Below, one piece after another: positions 22,560-29,325 of a stretch of DNA of 64,000 nucleotides. The number at the start of each line of letters is the position of its first letter. Positions within the stretch are counted from its first letter, which is position 1. The position numbers and the translations under genes were made by a program. The stretch is from PR03 sp964353555. GTDB lineage: Bacteria > Myxococcota_A > UBA9160 > PR03. The stretch lies in NCBI GenBank assembly GCA_964353555.1, contig CAYGWM010000004.1:1-64000 (forward strand), written 5' to 3'. The notes under the pieces were generated by a model. It was not told the origin of the DNA and did not search any database. It saw only the letters and a program-made list of their open reading frames with translations.

Positions 22560-23834
22560 GTGCGCCTAGCGCTCTCGCACAAGTTCGTGCTCCGTTCGCT
22601 GCTGGTCGCGGCCGCTGCGGTTGCGTTCCCTCCCGTCGTCGCGGCGTCGGGCGTGGTCGTCGCGCCGTGGGCGACGGCGTTCGTCGCGCTCGGCGTGGGC
22701 GGCGCGCTCGGCTTCTTCTTGTCGCGGGAGCTGGGGCGGCAGTTCGAGCGGCTGCGCGGTGTCACCGATCGCATCCAGGCGGGTGACTTGCGCGCCGACG
22801 TCGAGGCGCGGCGCGTGCACTTTCCGGACGAAACCGACGAGCTGGCCGCGAGCATCGCGGGCATGCTCGAGAGCCTGCGCGAGCTCGTCGAGCACGTGCA
22901 GCACGGCTCCGACCGGCTCTCATCCGCGGCGAACGAGTTGTCCAACTCGACGCAGCAGAGCCGCTCGGGCACCGAAGAAATCTCTGCGACGGTCGAGGGC
23001 GTTGCGAAGGGCGTCGAGCATCAGCAGGAACTGCTCGAAGGCGCGCGCCGGCTGATCCACGACATCGCGCAGGCGATCGAACTGAACGCCGGCCGCGCGC
23101 GCGAAGCATTCGGTTTCTCCGCGGAGGCGAACCAGAAGGCGCACGCGGGCGTCGACGTGTCGCGACTCGCACTCGAGAAGATGAAGACCGTGTTCCAGCG
23201 CGTCGAGGACGCCGGCGGCCTGGTGTTCCGCCTCGAAGCCAAGACCCGTCACGTTCACCAGATCACCGAGATGATCCACAGCGTGGCGGGGCGAACGAAT
23301 CTGCTTTCGCTCAACGCGTCGATCGAAGCGGCGCGCGCTGGCGAGGCCGGGCGCGGTTTCTCCGTGGTGGCCGATGAGATCCGCAAGCTCGCCGAGAGTG
23401 CGAGCCGCAGCGCCGAAGAGATCTCGAAGCTCGTCCACGAGATTCAGGCCGAGACGGCGCAGGTGGCCGACGAGATGCGCCTGTCGAGCCAGGTGATTGC
23501 CGAGGGGCGCGACGACGTGAACACGATCGCGCACTCGCTCGAGCAGATTCAGTCCGCCGTGTCCGAAGCCGCGTCGCGGGCCGAAGAGATCTTCCAGGAG
23601 GCCGACACGCAGGCGCGCGATACCGAACGTATGGTGACCTCCGTAGACGAGATCGCGCGCGTTGCCGTGACCAACGCCGACGCGGTGCGCGAAGTCGCCG
23701 GCGCCGCATCGGGTCTCTTCGAGACGATGGCGGAAACCGCCGCCTCCGCGCAGACGATGAGCGCACTCGCCGATGAGATGCGCGGCGCGCTGGGGCGCTT
23801 CCATGTCGAGCGCAACGGGCGGCCGCTGTCGTGA
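22560..23834 (+). CDS. Methyl-accepting chemotaxis protein without periplasmic sensor domain (DifA-like)
   Basis: 424 residues from a GTG. Two hydrophobic segments lie back to back (about 12-30 and 36-55), leaving almost no periplasmic loop. A HAMP-like region follows (LSRELGRQFERLRGVTDRIQ), then a long coiled coil with the conserved hairpin tip TNLLSLNASIEAARAGE and GRGFSVVADEIRKLAE. No C-terminal methyltransferase-binding pentapeptide is present. The missing sensor domain recalls DifA of Myxococcus, which takes its input from type IV pili; that parallel is my inference. The stop overlaps the cheW start (GTGA). Confidence 0.9.
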   Translation: MRLALSHKFVLRSLLVAAAAVAFPPVVAASGVVVAPWATAFVALGVGGALGFFLSRELGRQFERLRGVTDRIQAGDLRADVEARRVHFPDETDELAASIAGMLESLRELVEHVQHGSDRLSSAANELSNSTQQSRSGTEEISATVEGVAKGVEHQQELLEGARRLIHDIAQAIELNAGRAREAFGFSAEANQKAHAGVDVSRLALEKMKTVFQRVEDAGGLVFRLEAKTRHVHQITEMIHSVAGRTNLLSLNASIEAARAGEAGRGFSVVADEIRKLAESASRSAEEISKLVHEIQAETAQVADEMRLSSQVIAEGRDDVNTIAHSLEQIQSAVSEAASRAEEIFQEADTQARDTERMVTSVDEIARVAVTNADAVREVAGAASGLFETMAETAASAQTMSALADEMRGALGRFHVERNGRPLS

Positions 23835-24277
23835 CCGGCCCGGACGAGCGCCGTCTCGTGCTCTTCGAAGTCGGTGGTGGCGCCTACGCGTTGCCGATCG
23901 CCGACGTGATCGAGGTCACCGAGTGGTCGCAGCTCGCGGCGATTCCGACGCTGCCCGTGGGCGTCGCCGGCGTGATCAATCACCACGGCGACGCGCTGCC
24001 GATCGTTGCGCGCGACGCATTGCTCGAGGAACCGGCGACCGGGTCGCGGCCTGAACACGTTCTGGTGCTGGGCGCGCCCGGCGGTCAATCGGGACGCCTC
24101 GGCGTCCCGGTCGATCGGGTGCTGGGACTCGTGGACGCACCGGCTGGTCCGCCCCCGAGCGACGGACTCGTGGTGGAACGAAGACCGCTGCGCGGCCGCA
24201 TCGTGGCTGTGCTCGACGCGGCGCGCCTGCTCGAACGAGCCCAGCGCGTGATCGAACAACAAGGAGGAAGAGCATGA
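23831..24277 (+). CDS. cheW: Chemotaxis coupling protein CheW
   Basis: 148 residues, a single CheW domain. It opens with RLVLFEVGGGAYALPIADV, then IPTLPVGVAGVINHHGDALP and the C-terminal GRIVAVLDAARLL. CheW bridges the receptor tip and the CheA P5 domain. The gene overlaps the receptor upstream and cheY downstream by 4 bases each, indicating one translationally coupled operon. It starts at a GTG. Confidence 0.93.
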   Translation: MTGPDERRLVLFEVGGGAYALPIADVIEVTEWSQLAAIPTLPVGVAGVINHHGDALPIVARDALLEEPATGSRPEHVLVLGAPGGQSGRLGVPVDRVLGLVDAPAGPPPSDGLVVERRPLRGRIVAVLDAARLLERAQRVIEQQGGRA

Positions 24278-24645
24278 CGGTTCGAGTCCTGGTCGCTGAC
24301 GACGCGCGATTCATGCGGCAGCTGATTCGCGACATCATCGAGCCCGAAGGGTTCGAAGTGGTCGGCGAGGCGGCGGATGGCCGCGCTGCGGTCGAAGAGT
24401 TCTCGCGCTTGCAGCCCGACATCGTCACGATGGACATCGTGATGCCGAAGCGCTCCGGCATCGACGCGGTGAAGGAGATCCTCGCACTCGATCCGAGCGC
24501 CAAGGTCGCGATGGTGAGCGCGCTCGGCCAGGAGGCGCTGGTGACGGAGGCGCTGCAGGCAGGCGCCTCCGACTACATCGTGAAGCCCTTCAAGCCCGAC
24601 GCAGTGATCGAGACGCTGCGAAAGCTCGCCGAGAAGGCGCCGTAG
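24274..24645 (+). CDS. cheY: Single-domain response regulator CheY
   Basis: 123 residues, a complete receiver domain and nothing else. The acidic pocket is D9-D10, the phospho-acceptor D54 (VTMDIVMP), the switch Ser82 (AMVSALG) and the conserved Lys104 (YIVKPF). It should be phosphorylated by the CheA encoded next and dephosphorylated by the CheC-like protein. The stop codon shares a base with the cheA start. The spacing to cheW is an ATGA overlap after a clear AAGGAGG. Confidence 0.94.
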   Translation: MTVRVLVADDARFMRQLIRDIIEPEGFEVVGEAADGRAAVEEFSRLQPDIVTMDIVMPKRSGIDAVKEILALDPSAKVAMVSALGQEALVTEALQAGASDYIVKPFKPDAVIETLRKLAEKAP

Positions 24646-25046
24646 TGGATATCGCCAAGTATCGGAACCTCTTCCTGGAAGAGGCGACCGAACACCTGGC
24701 CGAGATCGGGCAGGCGCTGCTCACGCTCGAGAAGGATTCGCGCGCCAGCGCGGAGATCGACACCGTGTTCCGCTTGATGCACTCGATGAAGGGCATGGGT
24801 GCGTCGCTCGGCTACGACGCGGTGAGCGAACTCGCGCACCGCCTCGAAGACCGGCTCGGCGCCTGGCGCAAATGCGGGCGGATCGACGATGCAGAGGGCG
24901 TCGCGGTGTTGTTCCGCGGCCTCGAGAGCCTCGAGCGCATGGTGGCCGTCGTGCGCGATACCGGCGAGCCGCCGCCGTCCGATGCGGCGCTGCTCGCGGC
25001 GCTCGACGACCCCGAGTCGCCAAAAAAAGCGCGGCGCCTGTCGTAG
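24645..25046 (+). CDS. Zero-frame short product of cheA (HPt domain only)
   Basis: If ribosomes do not shift at the A7 run, translation continues for five more codons (Ala-Arg-Arg-Leu-Ser) and stops at TAG 25044-25046. The product is 133 residues: the whole P1 phosphotransfer domain with His46 and a short acidic tail. Such a product could act as a free phospho-relay module or compete with full-length CheA. It cannot autophosphorylate, because the P4 kinase domain is absent. Whether it accumulates is not knowable from sequence. Confidence 0.5.
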   Translation: MDIAKYRNLFLEEATEHLAEIGQALLTLEKDSRASAEIDTVFRLMHSMKGMGASLGYDAVSELAHRLEDRLGAWRKCGRIDDAEGVAVLFRGLESLERMVAVVRDTGEPPPSDAALLAALDDPESPKKARRLS

Positions 25047-26263
25047 TCGAAACTACGGTGGGCGCGTCGCCCGCTCGCGCGAACGTCGAGCCGGTGCGCG
25101 CGACCGTACCGCGACCGCCGCCCTCGGTGCGCGTTCCCAACGAGACGCTCGACCGATTCCTCAGCACGGTGGGTGAAGTGATCCTCACCACCAGCCAGTT
25201 GCGCACCGCGGCCGAGACCAACGGCATCGGTCAGGACGCGCGTCTGTCCGGCGGCTTCGATCAGATGGATCGCGTGGTCGGCGAACTGAAGCGTCGCGCG
25301 CTCGCGCTGCGCACGACACCGCTGCTGCGCGTGATGGAGAATCTCCCGCGTGTGGCGCGCGAGGTCGCGACGCGCACCGGCAAGCGCGTCGAGGTGACGC
25401 TCGTCGGCGCCGAGCTGGAGCTGGATCGCTCGATCCTCGATCGGCTCTACGACCCGCTCGTCCATCTGGTGCGCAACGCGGTCGATCACGGCCTCGAGTC
25501 GCCCGAAGCGCGCAAACAGGCCGGCAAGTCCGAGTCGGGTGCGCTGCGCATCGAGGCGACGCGCGAGAAGGACGCGATTCGCATCGCCGTCAGCGACGAC
25601 GGCGCGGGCATGAACCTCGTCGCGCTGCGCGAGCGCTCGGTCGCGGCAGGGCTCGTCCACGCGACGCTCGCTGAGGATCTCCCGCCCGAAGAACTCGTCG
25701 AGCTGGCCTTTCGCCCGGGGCTTTCGACGGCCGCGCGCGTCTCGGACATTTCCGGCCGCGGCGTCGGCATGGATGCGGTTCGGTCGACGCTCGAGTCGCT
25801 CGGCGGCGCGGTGTGGCTGGAAACGCGCCCGGGCGCCGGGACCACCGCCATGCTGCGCGTTCCGATCGCGGCCGCGGTGCAGCGCGTACTGCTGGTCGTT
25901 CTCGGCGGCGAGACGGTCGCGGTCCCGATCTCGAAAGTGGAGCGAATCGTGGAACTCGAGTCCGGCGCGATCGAGGGCAGCGCGGGCGAGTGCTTCGCGC
26001 TGATCGACGAGGAGCCGGTGCTCGTGCTCGATCTCGCGCAGCGACTCGGCTGGCCGACCGCAACGAACGCTGCGGCGCCACTCGTGATCGCGGATCTGCG
26101 TGGCGAGCGCGTCGCGCTCCGCGTCGACAAGCTCGCCGGTCAGCAGGACATCTATGTGAAGCCGCTGCCAGCACTGCTCGCGTCGCTGCGCGTGCTCGCA
26201 GGTCTGACGGTGCTCGGCGATGGCCGGCCCGTCTTCCTGCTCGACCTGAACCAGTTGCGCTAG
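24645..26263 (+). CDS. cheA: Chemotaxis histidine kinase CheA, read through an apparent -1 frameshift
   Basis: Zero frame covers codons 1-128 (24645-25028). A -1 shift at the A7 run continues to 26263, giving 539 residues. Domain order: P1/HPt with phospho-site His46 (LMHSMKGMGASLG); a short linker with no P2; P3 dimerisation helices from VRVPNETLDRFLSTVGEV; the P4 kinase domain with LVHLVRNAVDHGLES (N box), DDGAGM and SGRGVGMDAV (G boxes); and P5, CheW-like, to the end. All catalytic parts are present once the frames are joined, so the gene looks functional rather than decayed. The downstream frame also offers a GTG at 25058, so termination-reinitiation is a second possibility. A homopolymer indel or sequencing error is the third. 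Confidence 0.85.
25021..25070 (+). promoter_or_regulatory. Candidate programmed -1 ribosomal frameshift signal in cheA
   Basis: Zero-frame codons are CCA-AAA-AAA-GCG, so the last A of CCA plus two AAA codons form the slippery heptamer A_AAA_AAA (25022-25028). After a 5-base spacer, 25034-25047 pairs with 25052-25065 around the CGAA tetraloop 25048-25051. That is 14 consecutive pairs, three of them G-U. Three more pairs (25029-25031 with 25068-25070) follow beyond a 2-base mismatch. The zero-frame TAG lies inside the stem. No clear upstream Shine-Dalgarno-like stimulator was seen. Confidence 0.6.
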
Positions 26264-26275
26264 GAGCCTGCTCGC

Positions 26276-26848
26276 ATGCAGAACGTGGCGTTCCACGACG
26301 TTGGAGAAGAGTTGGATCGGCTCTGCGAACTGGCCAACGTGGGCGCAGGTCACGCTGCGACGGCGCTGGCGCGGCTGATCCGCCGTCCGATCTGGATGTC
26401 GGTCCCACGCGTGCGGATGGGAACCGCAGCGACCGGCCTGACGCCGCTCGCGGACGACGACGCCTGGATCTTCTTCGCAGTGGAGGGCGCGATGGGCGGC
26501 GCGCTCGTGTTGCGACTGCCGGGTTCGTCGCGCCACCTGCTCGTTCACGAGCTGGTCGGCGCCGAGGCTTCGGCGTCGCACGCGGAGTCCGCGTTGCGCG
26601 AGGTGGGCAACATCCTGGCTTCGCACGCGCTCTCCGCGGTCGCCGATCTCGTGGGTACGCGCGCGCTGCCATCGCTACCGAGCCTGGTCTTCGACGCGGC
26701 GGGTCCTGCGCTCGCTGCGTGGCGAACGCGCGCGGTGGGCCGTGTCTGCATCGAGACGCACCTGGTCGACGAAGCAGGGCTCTCGCACGTCGAGCTGGTG
26801 TGGATTCCGGCGGAGGTTCCCGGCGAAGCAGCACGCGGGCCCTTCTGA
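26276..26848 (+). CDS. cheC: CheC-type CheY-P phosphatase
   Basis: 190 residues. Two copies of the CheC/CheX active-site pattern (E-x2-N) are visible, ELANVGAGHAATALARL near residue 18 and EVGNILASHALSAVADL near 107, so both CheC half-sites are kept. CheC removes phosphate from CheY-P and often pairs with CheD. No cheD is seen here. It lies 12 bases after cheA and is the last chemosensory gene. The set MCP-CheW-CheY-CheA-CheC follows the order difA-C-D-E-G of Myxococcus, without difB and difF. Confidence 0.85.
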   Translation: MQNVAFHDVGEELDRLCELANVGAGHAATALARLIRRPIWMSVPRVRMGTAATGLTPLADDDAWIFFAVEGAMGGALVLRLPGSSRHLLVHELVGAEASASHAESALREVGNILASHALSAVADLVGTRALPSLPSLVFDAAGPALAAWRTRAVGRVCIETHLVDEAGLSHVELVWIPAEVPGEAARGPF

Positions 26849-26862
26849 TACCGTGCGCCGCC

Positions 26863-27612
26863 GTGGATCGCGATCGACTGCGAGCGTTGCTCGAGGGCGT
26901 GCAGCGCGGCGAGGTGGAACCCTCGGAGGCGCTCGACCGCCTCGCCCATCTCCCCTTCGTCGACACGCCGCACGCGCGCGTCGATACGCATCGCGCGCTG
27001 CGGTCGGGTCTACCCGAGGTCGTGTATGGGCCGGGCAAGACGGTCCAACAGATCGCCGAGGTCGTGCGCGCGCAGCGCGCCGCCGGACTCTCCGTGCTGG
27101 TGACGCGCGTCGATCCCGCCATCGCCGACGCGGTACTGCGCGAGGTGCCTGGCGGCGAGCACGACGTTCCCGCGCGGCTGCTCTGCTACGCCGACGGCGA
27201 GGCGCCGATCCGTGGCAAAGGCACGGTGCTGGTGGTGTCTGCCGGAACCTCGGATCTCCCCGTGGCAGCCGAGGCGGCCGGCGTCGCGCGGCACTACGGG
27301 AATCCGGTCGAGACGCTGCATGACGTCGGTGTCGCCGGGATCCACCGTCTGCTCGCGTCCTCGGAGCAGCTCCGCAAGGCGCGCGTGTTGATCGTGGTGG
27401 CGGGGATGGAAGGCGCGCTGCCGTCGGTGGTGGGCGGCATGGTCGACAAGCCGGTGATCGCCGTGCCGACCAGCGTCGGCTATGGCGCGTCGTTCGGCGG
27501 CGTTGCCGCGCTGCTCGGCATGCTGACCAGCTGTGCGTCGAACGTGTGTGTAGTCAACATCGACAACGGATTCGGGGCCGCCCATGTCGCAACGCTCATC
27601 AACCGCCTCTAG
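26863..27612 (+). CDS. larB: Nickel-pincer cofactor biosynthesis protein LarB
   Basis: 249 residues from a GTG at 26863. The C-terminal PurE-like domain contains VLVVSAGTSDLPVAAEA, VAGMEGALPSVVGGMVDKPV and VPTSVGYGASFGG, as in LarB. LarB carboxylates and hydrolyses nicotinate adenine dinucleotide, the first step towards the nickel-pincer nucleotide of lactate racemase. larC overlaps its 3' end by 29 bases. LarE and a LarA-type enzyme are not encoded in this window, so either they lie elsewhere or the cofactor serves another racemase or epimerase. Confidence 0.9.
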   Translation: MDRDRLRALLEGVQRGEVEPSEALDRLAHLPFVDTPHARVDTHRALRSGLPEVVYGPGKTVQQIAEVVRAQRAAGLSVLVTRVDPAIADAVLREVPGGEHDVPARLLCYADGEAPIRGKGTVLVVSAGTSDLPVAAEAAGVARHYGNPVETLHDVGVAGIHRLLASSEQLRKARVLIVVAGMEGALPSVVGGMVDKPVIAVPTSVGYGASFGGVAALLGMLTSCASNVCVVNIDNGFGAAHVATLINRL

Positions 27613-29026
27613 CAAATCCGGGAAGCGGCGAAGTGCCGAGAGCGTCGCAGCGCGAAGCGCGTCGAAGTCGAAGCCGGATGCGGTCCAGCATGCCGCGGCG
27701 GGACCGCGAATCCTGCACCTCGACGCATTCTCGGGCATCGCGGGCAACATGTTGCTCGGCGCACTGCTCGATCTCGGACTTCCCAAGCGCGTACTCGAGG
27801 CCGACCTGGCCGGCCTCGACGTTCCGTTCCGGCTCGCCGTGACGCGCGTCACGCGCGGCCCGCTCGACGCCAACTACGTCGAAGTGCTGCTCCCGCAGCC
27901 GCGACCGGGGCGCGCCCGCGTACATCGCCACGGCCGGCTCGTGCATGCGCACGAGCATGGCGACGATCAGCATCGCCATGGCCGCCACGAGCATTTGCAC
28001 GATCACGGCCGGACCTATCGCGAGATCCGCCGGTTGATCTCGCGCGCGAAGCTGACGCCCAGCGTGCGCGACCGTGCGCTCGCGATCTTCGAGGCGCTCG
28101 CGACCGCCGAGGCGCGCGTGCACGGCACGGCGGTCGACGACGTGCACTTCCACGAAGTGGGGGCGGTGGACGCGATCGTGGACGTCACCGGCGTTGCCGT
28201 CGGTCTGCATCGGCTGGGAATCGAACGCATCACCTGTTCGCCGCTGCCGCTCGGGCACGGTTCGGTCAGCTCCGATCACGGTATGCTGCCGCTGCCGGCG
28301 CCGGCGACCCTCGAGCTGCTGCGCGGTGTCCCGATCGTTCCGGCCGGCATCGATTGGGAAACGGTGACGCCGACCGGCGCGGCGATCGCGCGCACGATCG
28401 TCGACGAATTCTGCACGTTGCCCGCCATGCACGTCGAAGCGATCGGGATCGGCGCGGGCAACGAGCGCGCGGGAGGTCTGCCCAACGTGCTGCGTGCCGT
28501 GCTCGGTCGCGGCGCGGGTTTCGGCGGGGATCGCGTCGTGGTGCTGGAAACGCACGTCGACGACCTCAATCCCGAGCACTTCGAGTATCTGATGGAGCGT
28601 CTCTTCGAAGCCGGCGCGCTCGACGTCGCGCTGATGCATCTGCAGATGAAGAAGAATCGACCGGGTTTTGCGATCCGCGTGCTCGCGCGCCCGGCGGAAC
28701 GCGAGGTGCTGGCTCGCGTGCTCTTCGCAGAGTCCACCACGCTCGGCGTGCGTGTCGCCGAGATGGAGCGCGTCGTGCTGACGCGCGAGGAACGCAAGGT
28801 TGCGACGCCATTCGGTTCGATCCGCGTCAAGATCGCGCGCGACCCGGGCGGTCGCGGCACGCCGTCGGCGGAATACGAGGACTGCAAGGTTGCGGCGAGA
28901 CGCGCTGGTGTGCCGCTCCGGGAGGTGGTGCGTGCGGCCGAGGAGGCAGCCCGGATCCGCAATGGGATGGCCGTCGCGAGCAAACCAAATCGGCGCCCAC
29001 GCCCGGTGAAGCGCCGGACGCGTTGA
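27584..29026 (+). CDS. larC: Nickel insertion protein LarC (cyclometallase)
   Basis: 480 residues. After a basic 40-residue N-terminus comes RILHLDAFSGIAGNMLLGAL, then a His-rich region (about residues 107-145, many HxH motifs) that probably loads nickel. HFHEVGAVDAIVDVTG and the C-terminal ETHVDDLNPEHFEYLMERLF follow. LarC inserts nickel into the pincer cofactor using CTP. In Lactobacillus plantarum the protein is split as larC1/larC2 and joined by frameshifting; here it is one continuous frame. An alternative start nearer the conserved core is possible, because the first 40 residues are low-complexity. Confidence 0.9.
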   Translation: MSQRSSTASSKSGKRRSAESVAARSASKSKPDAVQHAAAGPRILHLDAFSGIAGNMLLGALLDLGLPKRVLEADLAGLDVPFRLAVTRVTRGPLDANYVEVLLPQPRPGRARVHRHGRLVHAHEHGDDQHRHGRHEHLHDHGRTYREIRRLISRAKLTPSVRDRALAIFEALATAEARVHGTAVDDVHFHEVGAVDAIVDVTGVAVGLHRLGIERITCSPLPLGHGSVSSDHGMLPLPAPATLELLRGVPIVPAGIDWETVTPTGAAIARTIVDEFCTLPAMHVEAIGIGAGNERAGGLPNVLRAVLGRGAGFGGDRVVVLETHVDDLNPEHFEYLMERLFEAGALDVALMHLQMKKNRPGFAIRVLARPAEREVLARVLFAESTTLGVRVAEMERVVLTREERKVATPFGSIRVKIARDPGGRGTPSAEYEDCKVAARRAGVPLREVVRAAEEAARIRNGMAVASKPNRRPRPVKRRTR

Positions 29027-29086
29027 CAAGCCCGCTCCGATCCTCCTAGCATGGCCGCTCACTTCAAAGGGCTGGAGGGTCTTTCG

Positions 29087-29311
29087 ATGGGGGAGCTTCC
29101 CAACGCGGTGGTCAAGCGGCTACTCGCCCAGCATGGGGGCGGGCTTCGCGTTTCTGGTTCGGCCATTGATGCGGCCGTCAAAGCGACCGAGGAATACCTC
29201 GCGCGGCTCGCGCGCGAATCGCAGGCGCTCGCCGTGGCCGACAAGCGCAAGACGGTGATGGACCACGACATCACCAAGGCGCGCGCCAAGATCGAGTCCG
29301 GCGGACTCTGA
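29087..29311 (+). CDS. Archaeal-type histone-fold protein
   Basis: 74 residues from ATG 29087, chosen because GGAGG stands 9 bases upstream; an upstream in-frame ATG at 29051 (86 residues) lacks one. The whole protein is one histone fold: alpha1 LPNAVVKRLLAQHGGG, loop 1 LRVS, long alpha2 (GSAIDAAVKATEEYLARLAR...), loop 2 with KRKTVM and alpha3 DHDITKARAKI. The R-K-T-V-x-x-x-D-I pattern is the classic DNA-contact and salt-bridge signature of archaeal histones. It should dimerise and bind DNA, though polymer formation cannot be judged. It follows larC by 60 bp and has its own ribosome binding site. Confidence 0.85.
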   Translation: MGELPNAVVKRLLAQHGGGLRVSGSAIDAAVKATEEYLARLARESQALAVADKRKTVMDHDITKARAKIESGGL

Positions 29312-29325
29312 GGCTCGTCTCGGGG

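Noticed and set aside
24645..26263. cheA as a simple decayed pseudogene
   Set aside because: All catalytic motifs on both sides of the frame break are intact and the break falls exactly on a slippery heptamer with a following stem, so decay is the less likely reading; sequencing error remains open.
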